Of a stretch of 13,909 bases of DNA, positions 1 to 6,287 are shown in pieces. Both the position numbers and the translations under genes were made by a program. The number at the start of each line of letters is the position of its first letter. Positions within the stretch are counted from its first letter, which is position 1. Below the pieces are notes generated by a model. That model ran no database searches and was not told the origin of the DNA. It saw only the letters and a list, made by a program, of their open reading frames with translations. The DNA is taken from assembly GCA_003697085.1 (NCBI GenBank), contig RFFU01000047.1, positions 1-13,909 on the forward strand. The letters run 5' to 3'. Origin of the DNA: Candidatus Hydrogenedentota bacterium. Lineage in GTDB: Bacteria; UBA8481; J006.

Positions 1-1151
1 CGCTTCTCCTCCAGCTCCGCAATCTCGCCCCGCAGAGCCTTGAGCCGGTCGCGAACCAGCGCCAATTCCGCATCGTAGGCGCCGCGTTGAACTTGGAGTC
101 GATCGAGATCTTTCCGCAAAGCCGCGGCTTCCTTCTCGGCGCGCGCCGCCTCCTCCCACGCGTTCCTTGCCTTCTCGGCCGCCTCATCGATCGAAGACGC
201 CTCTCGTTGCGCTTCCTCCAATTTCTCCGCGGCCTCTTTCAGTTTCGCCTCCAATTCCACCAACTGCTTCTCTTTCCGCTCCCGTTCGTTCTCCGCCCGA
301 ACCAGGGCGGCCGATGCCTCTTTTAATCGCTCTTCCGTCTCAGAAAGCCGCCCCCGGATCTCTCTTAGGTTCCCCTCCGCGGCCAAGCGCTCTTCCTCGA
401 CCCGAGCACACTCGCGCCGCAGTTCCGGAAGTTCCTTGCCGGCCCGCTCCGCTTCCTCCTCGATCTCTTTCATCCGCTTCTTCGCCGCTTGACATCTCTT
501 TTCCAATCCCTCCGCCTTGGCATTGAGTTGATCCAGCGTGGATTTCGCGCGCGCAACCGCCACCTCGAGTTTCTTCTTTCTTCCCTCGAGAACAACGATC
601 GTCGCCTCCCTCCTCGCAACCTCTTCCCTCTCCCCCACCCGCGGTTTTCCTTCGCCGTCATCCGTTTTCGGTTCTCTTTCCGTGGGGACTTTTTCCGCGC
701 CTAAATGTGGTTCAGTATTAAAAGACTTTTCGTCTTTTGACGAATCCGAAACCGCCCCCTCCTTTTTCAACGAATAATCCCCCTCCGGAGAAGCCTCATT
801 CGAAATCCGTGCGCCCACCGCCAATGGAACCGAAAAGGATCCCGCCGAAGATATGTCCCTGATAACTTGACGTCTTTCCTTGACTCCATCCGACGCGGAA
901 TCGTGAATTTCCTTGATCAACGTCGGTTCCTTCTCCCGCGGAAGTTCCCGCTTCCCCGAACAATCACGAAGAAGAATCGAAAAGGCTGGATGCTCGGCCG
1001 CGGAACACCATGCTCCACTTCCCTCGTTCCAGATCCAAGATTCCGCGGTGACCCGCCCCGCACGAACCCAATCCTGGGCCTCGTCGGCCGAAAGCGGTCC
1101 GATACTTTCCTCGTCAACAGCCACGTAGAATTGCTGCGTTCCCTCCGACAT
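1..1151 (-). CDS. GYF_2-like domain and long coiled-coil protein (3' part cut by window edge)
   Basis: Starts at the ATG at 1151 and stays open to base 1, so 383 codons are visible and the C-terminus is missing. Residues about 7-58 read as a GYF_2 (DUF4339-type) domain: an aromatic start (FYVAV), IGPLS, a helix ending in VRAGRVTAESWIW, then GSGAW. GYF_2 domains are generally regarded as protein-interaction modules. Residues about 64-160 are acidic and low in complexity. From about residue 170 to the edge the protein is a highly charged Glu/Lys/Arg/Ala heptad-like coiled coil with almost no Pro or Gly. No signal peptide or membrane segment is visible, so it is probably cytoplasmic up to the edge. 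The start is backed by GGAGG at 1158-1162, six bases upstream, and by a promoter at 1200-1228. A scaffold or structural role is inference; the unseen C-terminus could carry another domain. Confidence 0.8.
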   Translation of the reverse strand, partial: MSEGTQQFYVAVDEESIGPLSADEAQDWVRAGRVTAESWIWNEGSGAWCSAAEHPAFSILLRDCSGKRELPREKEPTLIKEIHDSASDGVKERRQVIRDISSAGSFSVPLAVGARISNEASPEGDYSLKKEGAVSDSSKDEKSFNTEPHLGAEKVPTEREPKTDDGEGKPRVGEREEVARREATIVVLEGRKKKLEVAVARAKSTLDQLNAKAEGLEKRCQAAKKRMKEIEEEAERAGKELPELRRECARVEEERLAAEGNLREIRGRLSETEERLKEASAALVRAENERERKEKQLVELEAKLKEAAEKLEEAQREASSIDEAAEKARNAWEEAARAEKEAAALRKDLDRLQVQRGAYDAELALVRDRLKALRGEIAELEEK

Positions 1152-1199
1152 CGCACGCCTCCCTCACACCTCGCGGTGGTTTCGAAATCGCCTGAAACG

Positions 1200-1228
1200 A
1201 ATATGGACCATTTTTATTGAATTGTAAA
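1200..1228 (-). promoter_or_regulatory. sigma70-type promoter for the GYF_2/coiled-coil gene
   Basis: On the minus strand the -35 box TTTACA (1223-1228) and the -10 box CATATT (1200-1205) are separated by exactly 17 bases of AT-rich spacer. Transcription would start near 1193, giving a leader of about 40 bases that contains the GGAGG ribosome binding site. The match to TTGACA/TATAAT is good but not perfect (5/6 and 4/6). Confidence 0.55.
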
Positions 1229-1473
1229 GGATAAAAAAGGAGTGTTTTTTTGACTCTGCTTTCAGTGCTTTTCCCCCTCCCTCTTTGGTACGGTTACGGT
1301 GTTCCAGACCGGCGGCTACTTGACATCCGTGGGGGATTCCTTGTCGGTCAGGACCTTTCTGTCCAACCCGCCGGCGGATACGGCGTCAGGCAGGGCGAAG
1401 TCCAGATAACAATTGGGGAGGGTGACCCGCCGGTCGCCCCTATCCTTTCCTCCCTTTTTGCTTTTCAATCGAT
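1229..1473. other. gene-free spacer with an inverted repeat
   Basis: No convincing gene is visible. The one regular structure is an inverted repeat, CCGGCGG at 1309-1315 and CCGCCGG at 1368-1374. Between its arms lie the smaller GGTC/GACC (1346-1349, 1352-1355) and GGAC/GTCC (1351-1354, 1361-1364) pairs. These could fold into a branched RNA on either strand. A minus-strand reading frame ends here, but most of it is translated from the adjacent repeat, so I do not call it a gene. Confidence 0.4.
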
Positions 1474-1600
1474 GATTGCCGCGTCCCTGGCCTTTCCCTT
1501 TGCGCTTGTTCTTGCCCTCAACCCTGCCCTTGCCTTCTTCCCTTTGCCCTTTGCCTTTTGACTTTTGCCTTTTGCCTTTTCCGTGTCTTCCGTGTGCCCC
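1474..1600 (-). repeat. dispersed purine-rich repeat, copy A1
   Basis: Pyrimidine-rich on the plus strand and purine-rich on the minus strand, built from CCTTTTGACTTTTG-like words and ending in CCGTGTGCC. It matches copy B (2702-2834) in the same orientation, including an identical 27-base run (1514-1540 versus 2741-2767) and identical runs of about 23 and 24 bases on either side. Read as protein on the minus strand it gives Lys/Gly/Gln/Ser/Ala-rich nonsense, which explains the spurious reading frames here. Confidence 0.75.
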
Positions 1601-1610
1601 GGGGTTTTTC

Positions 1611-1715
1611 TCTCCGCAGAGAAGAGTGTCTGCGTTCCACATTTCCTTTTCACTTTTGCCTTTTGACTTTTGCTTTTTTCCTTTTCCGCCCCTTCCGTGT
1701 GCTCCGCGGTTTTTC
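1611..1715 (-). repeat. dispersed repeat with hairpin head, copy A2
   Basis: Begins with an imperfect hairpin, GCAGA at 1616-1620 and TCTGC at 1629-1633, followed by GTTCCACATTTCC and a purine-rich (minus-strand) tail ending near CCGTGTGCTCCGCGG. It is close to copy C at 4147-4253. The hairpin region differs by one base (GCAGAG versus GCAGAC), which shortens the stem to 5 bp here. On the minus strand the order is tail, then ATGTGGAACGCAGACAC, then loop. Confidence 0.75.
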
Positions 1716-1773
1716 GGCGTTGAACACGCTTCTTTTGGGCATCGAATTAAGGTAAAATCTGACGGAAGTTGAG

Positions 1774-1795
1774 TTTTCGCTATGAGGAGCGAAAA
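1774..1795 (+). promoter_or_regulatory. inverted repeat upstream of the antitoxin, candidate operator
   Basis: A perfect 8-bp inverted repeat, TTTTCGCT (1774-1781) and AGCGAAAA (1788-1795), with a 6-base centre ATGAGG. It ends four bases before the ribosome binding site of the antitoxin gene. Many type II toxin-antitoxin operons are autorepressed through such palindromes, so an operator is plausible. An mRNA hairpin next to the ribosome binding site is the alternative. I see no strong -35/-10 pair beside it. Confidence 0.45.
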
Positions 1796-1810
1796 AGCGG
1801 GAGGTATCGG

Positions 1811-2062
1811 ATGCCGACGGTTTCCTTCGAGATATCTGAGAGTGTTTTGGCGGGTCTGCGGGACGATCCGGACCAATTCGGAAGGGACCTGCGCCTTGCA
1901 GCAGCCGTAAAGTGGTATGAAACAGGAAAGGTGAGTCAAGGAAGGGCGGCGGAAATCGCCGGACTTTCGAGAGCGGAGTTCCTCGTGGCTTTGGCTCGTT
2001 TCGGAACGACCCCGTTTCAAGCATCTCCAAGGGAGATATCGAAAGAAATTTCAAGTGGATGA
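1811..2062 (+). CDS. UPF0175-like antitoxin of a type II toxin-antitoxin pair
   Basis: An 83-residue protein. It shows the UPF0175 pattern: a beta-strand start (PTVSFEISESVLAGL), a DDPDQFGRDLRLAAAVKWYE helix with the family's LAxAxKWYExGKxS core, and a helix-turn-helix-like QGRAAEIAGLSRAEFLVAL. UPF0175 proteins typically lie next to DUF3368/PIN toxins and act as their antitoxins, as here. The ATG at 1811 was chosen over the longer frame starting with TTG at 1769. It has GGGAGGT at 1799-1805 with five bases spacing, and the family pattern begins there; the longer form would translate the inverted repeat. The stop overlaps the toxin start by eight bases, suggesting translational coupling. The gene runs opposite to its neighbours. 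Confidence 0.82.
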   Translation: MPTVSFEISESVLAGLRDDPDQFGRDLRLAAAVKWYETGKVSQGRAAEIAGLSRAEFLVALARFGTTPFQASPREISKEISSG

Positions 2063-2549
2063 ACTTTGGGTTCTCGACGCATCGCCGTTGATTGTCCTTG
2101 CAAGAATTGGACGGCTCGATCTTCTCTCCGAAACCTGCAAAACCGTGCTCATACCGGAAGCGGTTATCACCGAAATCGCGCGAGGCCCTTCCGATGATCC
2201 CGCCCGCCAGGCCCTGGAGTCCGGATGGAGTAAGAAATCGATTTCCGTCGAACCGGATTCTGAAATCTTGGAATGGGGACTCGGCGCCGGCGAAACCGCT
2301 GTTCTCACTCTTGCACGTCACCGACACGGTAGGGCGGTGGTGGACGATAGAGCTGCGCGAACGGCCTGTTCGGCATTCGGAATTCGCCATATTGGAACCC
2401 TCGGAATAATCCTGCGTGCGAAGCAAAGAGGGAAAATTCCTTCGTCCGTTGAGGTGCTTCGTGAATTGGTAGAAGCAGGCTTCCGTCTCGATGATCGTAC
2501 GATCCATGCCGTGTTGAAAGAGACAACGGGGGAAAAATGGCCTGAATAA
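2055..2549 (+). CDS. DUF3368 / PIN-like domain toxin (putative ribonuclease)
   Basis: A 164-residue protein starting at a GTG (2055) that overlaps the antitoxin stop. It fits the DUF3368 branch of the PIN fold. Asp8 lies in VLDASPLIVLARIG, Glu40 in VITEIARG, Glu80 in GAGETAVL and Asp97/Asp98 in VVDDRAAR; then comes GTLGIILRAKQRGKI. These acidic residues are the ones PIN nucleases use to hold the metal ions that cut RNA, and all are present, so the protein looks catalytically competent. The likely role is growth control or stabilisation of the locus, with the upstream UPF0175 protein as antidote. The RNA target cannot be read from sequence. The GTG start has only a weak ribosome binding site, which agrees with coupled translation. 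Confidence 0.82.
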   Translation: MDELWVLDASPLIVLARIGRLDLLSETCKTVLIPEAVITEIARGPSDDPARQALESGWSKKSISVEPDSEILEWGLGAGETAVLTLARHRHGRAVVDDRAARTACSAFGIRHIGTLGIILRAKQRGKIPSSVEVLRELVEAGFRLDDRTIHAVLKETTGEKWPE

Positions 2550-2701
2550 GGGTTCTCGATTCTGACTGCGGCCTTTTGTAGGTTTTCTCCATCGCCACGC
2601 CTTCTCAACTTCTCGGGCTTTCTGTTTTCGCCGCCCGTAGTTCCTCTGGACGAACCTCCCTGCGTCCCTCCCTCTTCCTTTTTTTCTTATTCGTTTCGAA
2701 T
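2550..2701. other. spacer downstream of the toxin
   Basis: No gene, clear hairpin terminator or promoter is seen. The right half becomes pyrimidine-rich on the plus strand and runs into repeat copy B. The folC transcript arrives here from the other strand, so the toxin and folC transcription units converge. Confidence 0.4.
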
Positions 2702-2834
2702 ATTGCAGCGCCGCTGGCCTTTCCCTTTGCGCTTGTCCTAGCCCTCAACCCTGCCCTTGCCTTCTTCTCTTTGCTTTTTGCCTTTTGACTTTTGCCTTTT
2801 TCCTTCTCCGTGTTATTCCGTGTGCTCCGTGGTT
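2702..2834 (-). repeat. dispersed purine-rich repeat, copy B
   Basis: Direct copy of A1 (1474-1600) lying about 1.2 kb away, on the other side of the toxin-antitoxin pair. The longest identical run is 27 bases (2741-2767). The end reads CCGTGTGCTCCGTGG, the same ending as copies A2 and C. It stops two bases before the stop codon of folC. Copy B has no hairpin head of the A2/C type. Confidence 0.75.
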
Positions 2835-2836
2835 CG

Positions 2837-4060
2837 TTAGGGATCCCCCGAAAACGGCGCACCTCCTGTCAATTCCTCCCAGAGGAGACCAAGGAGATAA
2901 AGGGATCCGGTCACCAAAAGAAGAGAGTCGGTACGAACGGCTTCGGCACGCGCCAATTCCAACGCTCGAAACGGATCTTCCTCCCAAAAGATGTTCGATA
3001 CGGGAAGCGCGCGGGGAAGAGTCCCGCGAGGCGAAGGCGGTCGCGTGATGATCCATCGCGTTACCAGTGAATCAAAGGCTTGAACGAACCCCGCTGCGTC
3101 CTTATCTTCAAGAAAACCCGCCAGTGCCGTTACAGGCTTTTCCGGGAACGAAAGCCGCAATCGGGCCGCCAGATAGTGAGCCGCGCCGGGATTGTGAGCC
3201 GCATCGATCAGAATCGTCGGTCTCCCCTCGAGAATCTGAAAACGCCCGGGCCAAATCAGCCGGCCGGCGCAATAATCGTCCCTCACCTGTCGAATGACGG
3301 CCTCGTCGATGGGAATCTCGAGAGCCTTACAAAACTCCTCCGCCGCTCTCCGCGCCGTCGCGAAATTTTCCCATCCGGGCCGCGGACGTTCTTCTCCGGT
3401 TCTTTTCGCTTCAAAGCCTCTGGAAACATCATTACACGCAATAAAAACGCGCGCGCCCGTCTCCGCCGCCGCCTCTCGCAGGGCCTTGGCATCGGAACCG
3501 AGAATAAGCGGACGTCCCAGCCGCGAAACAGCAACCTTCTCCCGCGCAATCTCCTCCAACGTCTTTCCAAGATACTTCGTGTGTTCCCGCGATACATTCG
3601 TAACGACGCTGACGGCAGGATCCCACGCGTTGAAGGCGTCAAGCCGGCCGCCGAGACCGATCTCGATCACCGCCGCATCGATCCCACCGTCCTGAAAGAG
3701 AAGATGCGTCGTCAGTGCAACAGCCTCGAAATAGGTCGCCCGGTCCTCGTCCGCCTCCGCAAACCGCCGGTAGGCCCGAGCAAATGTCCCCCGATCGGGC
3801 ATCTTTCCGTCGATAAGTACGCGTTCTCTCACATCGCGAAGGTGTGGAGAAGTGGCCAGGCCGACGCGGAACCCGAATCGGCGTAACATTTCCGAGAGCA
3901 AAAACGCGACCGTTCCCTTTCCGTTCGTCCCGGCGACGAGAACGACGGGGTAGGTTGGCTCTCCCAGCCGCCCGAGGGTCTTCCGGACTCCCTCGAGCGA
4001 AAGCCGCCAACCTCGGCCGGTTCGGCGATCGAGATCCCCCAGAACATCGTCAAATGTCAT
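2837..4060 (-). CDS. folC: bifunctional folylpolyglutamate synthase / dihydrofolate synthase
   Basis: A 407-residue Mur-ligase-like ATP-dependent enzyme that adds glutamate to dihydropteroate and to folates in the cytoplasm. Visible motifs: P-loop VAGTNGKGT (residues 42-50), SPHL (71-74), IEIGLGGRLDA (132-142; the usual DATN is DAFN here), the IAREK lysine at about 175 (the position carbamylated in the family), and DAAHNPGA (286-293). Length is normal for FolC. The frame continues upstream to 4192, but those 44 residues are translated from repeat copy C. I therefore start at the ATG at 4060, where the typical N-terminus TFDDVLGDLDRR begins and AGGAGG lies 13 bases upstream. It is last in the trpBA...accD-folC series; the repeat spacer between accD and folC could weaken co-transcription. 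Confidence 0.93.
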   Translation of the reverse strand: MTFDDVLGDLDRRTGRGWRLSLEGVRKTLGRLGEPTYPVVLVAGTNGKGTVAFLLSEMLRRFGFRVGLATSPHLRDVRERVLIDGKMPDRGTFARAYRRFAEADEDRATYFEAVALTTHLLFQDGGIDAAVIEIGLGGRLDAFNAWDPAVSVVTNVSREHTKYLGKTLEEIAREKVAVSRLGRPLILGSDAKALREAAAETGARVFIACNDVSRGFEAKRTGEERPRPGWENFATARRAAEEFCKALEIPIDEAVIRQVRDDYCAGRLIWPGRFQILEGRPTILIDAAHNPGAAHYLAARLRLSFPEKPVTALAGFLEDKDAAGFVQAFDSLVTRWIITRPPSPRGTLPRALPVSNIFWEEDPFRALELARAEAVRTDSLLLVTGSLYLLGLLWEELTGGAPFSGDP

Positions 4061-4327
4061 AGCACTTTCCCGCCTCCTCAGAGCCCGTCGTCTTCCGGGG
4101 TTCTTCGTTTCTCCGTGCCTTCCGTGCGATTCGTGGTTCTGCGCAGGCTCCTCTGCAGACAAGAGTGTCTGCGCTCCACATTTCCTTTTCACCTTTGCCT
4201 TTTGACTTTTGCCTTTTTCCTTTTCCGCGTGTTCCGTGTGCTCCGTGGTTTTCTTCTCTTTTGTGTCTTCCGCGGTTTTTCAAAGTGAGCCGCCGCCGAA
4301 AAAGTTCGTGGTAGGAGAATTGCCGCG
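4061..4327 (-). repeat. repeat-filled accD-folC spacer, dispersed repeat copy C
   Basis: The whole spacer is repeat-like. A first CCGTGCCTTCCGTGCGATTCGTGG box lies near 4117-4137 (in pieces: CCGTGCCTTCCGTG then CGATTCGTGG). The perfect hairpin GCAGACA (4155-4161), loop AGAG, TGTCTGC (4166-4172) follows, then GCTCCACATTTCC and a tail with the CCTTTTGACTTTTG words ending at about 4253. A last TGTCTTCCGCGG box lies near 4265-4276. The section 4147-4253 is a near copy of A2 (1611-1715). No gene is present. The folC ribosome binding site is at its low-coordinate end. Confidence 0.75.
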
Positions 4328-5173
4328 TCAGGAAAGAGTTGCAAATTCAATCAATCGTCGAATAACCGCCCGTTGTTCGTTCCGATCAACAATACGATCC
4401 ACCATTCCGTGTTCGAGCAGAAACTCGCTCTGTTGAAACCCCTCGGGAAGTTTCTGGCGAATCGTCTGCTCGATCACGCGTGGCCCCGCGAAGGCGATCA
4501 AGGCCCCCGGCTCAGCCAGCACGAAATCCGTCACCGTAGCGAACGAGGCCGTGGTCCCCCCCGTCGTTGGATCCGTCAAAAGACTGATCGAGACGAGGCC
4601 GCGCTCGCGATGGCGCCGTACGGCGGCAACCGTCTTGGCCATTTGCATCAAGGAAAGAATTCCTTCCTGCATCCGTGCCCCCCCTGAAGCGGTCACGAAG
4701 AGCACCGGCCACTCCTCTTCCGTCGCACGCTCCACGACCCGTGTTACCTTTTCCCCTACAACACTTCCCATCGAACCTCCCATAAAAGCGAAATTCATTA
4801 CGGCAATTCCCACCGGAATCTCCTCGATCGTTCCCCGTCCCGTGATGACGGCCTCCTTTTCGCCCGTCTTCGACCTCGCTTCGTCCACACGGAGCGCGTA
4901 GGGTTTTTGGTCCACGAATTCGAGCGGGTCTTCCGAGACCATCCGTGCATCGAACTCCTCGAAACTTCCCTCGTCGAGGAGGTGCTTGAGGCGCGAGCGG
5001 GCGTCGATTCGATGGTGATAATTGCACTGCGGACAGACGAAGAGATTCTCCTTCAGTTCGCTCTTCGGCAACATCGTCTCGCAACCCGTGCACTTCGTCC
5101 ACAGGCCCGTCAGCGCTTCGTCCTCGGGAATCCGACGCACCCGACTCTTGACTCTCTTGAACCAATTCGTCAT
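4328..5173 (-). CDS. accD: acetyl-CoA carboxylase carboxyltransferase subunit beta
   Basis: A 281-residue AccD. With AccA it forms the carboxyltransferase that moves CO2 from biotin to acetyl-CoA, making malonyl-CoA for fatty acid synthesis. The N-terminal zinc ribbon is complete: Cys28-x2-Cys31 and Cys47-x2-Cys50. The crotonase-like core follows, with MGGSMGSVVGEK (about 130-141), TASGGARMQEG, LTDPTTGGTTASFA and FAGPRVIEQTI, and it ends EHGMVDRIV as in the family. The length is normal. The ATG at 5173 starts the typical MTNWFKR. The nearest purine-rich ribosome binding site (GGTGAGGG) is rather far upstream, so initiation may be weak. The gene lies 111 bases after the methyltransferase and is part of the common trpBA-accD-folC neighbourhood. 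Confidence 0.96.
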   Translation of the reverse strand: MTNWFKRVKSRVRRIPEDEALTGLWTKCTGCETMLPKSELKENLFVCPQCNYHHRIDARSRLKHLLDEGSFEEFDARMVSEDPLEFVDQKPYALRVDEARSKTGEKEAVITGRGTIEEIPVGIAVMNFAFMGGSMGSVVGEKVTRVVERATEEEWPVLFVTASGGARMQEGILSLMQMAKTVAAVRRHRERGLVSISLLTDPTTGGTTASFATVTDFVLAEPGALIAFAGPRVIEQTIRQKLPEGFQQSEFLLEHGMVDRIVDRNEQRAVIRRLIEFATLS

Positions 5174-5284
5174 TTCGAGTTGATTCTATCCCTCACCCAA
5201 GAGAAGACAAGCCCGTCGGATCGCACTCTAATCGCAAAATAGAGAATCTATGAGGAGAAGAGAAATCTCATCCAGGATTCGATT

Positions 5285-5974
5285 TCATTTCCTCAACTTC
5301 GTTGGCCGCCCTTTTTTCTTCATTATAAGATGATAATACGAGCCGCGCTTTTGTCGCGAGAGCACATTAAATTCCTCGGTGAATAGCCATTCGGTTATCT
5401 CAAAAGGCTGAAAGAGACTCGAAACGTCGTCTTCGGAGAAAAAATATCGAGTTCCAACCCCTTCCGAGTCGTCGAAAAATGTTCGCTCTCCGATTTTTCT
5501 ACCCCTTCCAAACGCCGGGTCGCCGGTCGTTGTCACCATGGAATAAAAAACACCGTTATTTCGAAGGACACGAAATATCTCCAGAACTGCACGCCGAATG
5601 TCGTCGCGCAAATTATGTTGTAACGCCGATCTATCAATTACCGCATCAAAAAACTCATTTCGAAAAGGAAGTGAACAAGCATCTGCGATGCTCAACACAA
5701 AACCCTCATAACCTTTTTCCTGAAATCTATTTTTGGCTACGCGAACCGCTTCTTCTGAAAAATCGATCCCGTAAACTTCCGCATTAAACAGCCATCGAAT
5801 CGCAAAAAGGTTGTTTCCGGCTCCACACCCCACTTCCAATACGCGACGACGCGAGAGATCAAAACTTTCAAAAGACTGGTGCAAGAATTGAAGCACGTGC
5901 GTATAGGGAAGCCGATTCAGATGGCGACCCTTTCGGTAGATATTCTCTTCCCAGGCATCGCGATTACGCTTCAT
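5285..5974 (-). CDS. class I SAM-dependent methyltransferase
   Basis: A 229-residue methyltransferase of the Methyltransf_11/25 type. Motif I is VLEVGCGAGNN (45-55) and the acidic end of strand 2 is GIDFS (Asp71). ADACSLPF (97-104) provides the adenine-side Asp98, and motif IV is FDAVIDRSALQH (109-120). The C-terminal half (TTTGDP, YFFSEDDVSSLF) is typical of small-molecule or lipid methyltransferases, but the substrate cannot be told. GGAGG lies about ten bases upstream of the ATG at 5974, and a perfect TATAAT box lies 39 bases upstream, so the gene probably has its own promoter. Its sequence is visibly more AT-rich than its neighbours (one 60-base line, 5701-5760, has 24 G/C), suggesting later acquisition. 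It is not a usual member of the trp-accD-folC cluster. Confidence 0.82.
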   Translation of the reverse strand: MKRNRDAWEENIYRKGRHLNRLPYTHVLQFLHQSFESFDLSRRRVLEVGCGAGNNLFAIRWLFNAEVYGIDFSEEAVRVAKNRFQEKGYEGFVLSIADACSLPFRNEFFDAVIDRSALQHNLRDDIRRAVLEIFRVLRNNGVFYSMVTTTGDPAFGRGRKIGERTFFDDSEGVGTRYFFSEDDVSSLFQPFEITEWLFTEEFNVLSRQKRGSYYHLIMKKKGRPTKLRK

Positions 5975-6012
5975 GACGAAAAATCCTCCTCTGTATGGTT
6001 CGCTGCGCCACG

Positions 6013-6018
6013 ATTATA
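6013..6018 (-). promoter_or_regulatory. TATAAT -10 box for the methyltransferase gene
   Basis: The minus strand reads TATAAT, a perfect sigma70 -10 hexamer, 38-44 bases before the ATG of the methyltransferase. No good TTGACA-like box is seen 16-18 bases further upstream, so the promoter may be weak or activator-dependent. Transcription would start near 6006. Confidence 0.45.
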
Positions 6019-6112
6019 TCTGAAAAACGGAAATTCGCCCGGAAAAAAGCGTGGGGCACGCCGAAAAAAGGAAATGACGTACGGTTTGCCATACTGGAAG
6101 GAGGCAACGGAA

Positions 6113-6185
6113 CGGACGAAAAAAAGGGAAACGATAAGAACACCAAGAGGAAATAGGGAAAAGAGAGAAAACTGTTTCCCGTCCG
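6113..6185 (-). terminator. possible long-loop terminator after the TPR gene
   Basis: Read on the minus strand, CGGAC (6181-6185) and GGGAAAC (6174-6180) pair with GTTTCCC (6126-6132) and GTCCG (6113-6117). A run of seven T (6119-6125) sits directly after the GTTTCCC arm. A 7-bp GC/AT stem followed by a T-run resembles an intrinsic terminator, but the loop of about 41 pyrimidine-rich bases is far longer than usual. The T-run would also be bulged if the outer stem forms. It lies between the TPR gene and the methyltransferase promoter, where a terminator would make sense. Confidence 0.3.
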
Positions 6186-6287
6186 CAATTCCCTTTTGGG
6201 CCTTTCCTCGTCTCGCCTTTCCTGGTTCACTTTTTTCATCCCTCCCACCCCGGCTTGTTGCCTTGTTCCTTTCCCCTTGTGCCCTTT

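Larger units (their letters stand above)
5975..6287. other. spacer between TPR lipoprotein and methyltransferase genes
   Basis: No gene. The low-coordinate part carries the methyltransferase promoter and ribosome binding site. The middle (about 6058-6172) is purine-rich on the plus strand; the rest (about 6186-6287) is pyrimidine-rich with CCTTTCC and TTCCCC words. It recalls the other repeats in composition, but I could not match it to them base for base. Confidence 0.45.

Noticed and set aside
1474-1715. CRISPR-like array in the A1/A2 region
   Set aside because: The repeated words are irregular, low in complexity and unevenly spaced, with no unique spacers of even length and no cas gene nearby.
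1316-2020. Minus-strand frame of 234 codons
   Set aside because: Most of it is translated from repeat copies A1 and A2 (Lys/Gly/Gln-rich) and it runs antisense into the toxin-antitoxin genes; it has no family features.
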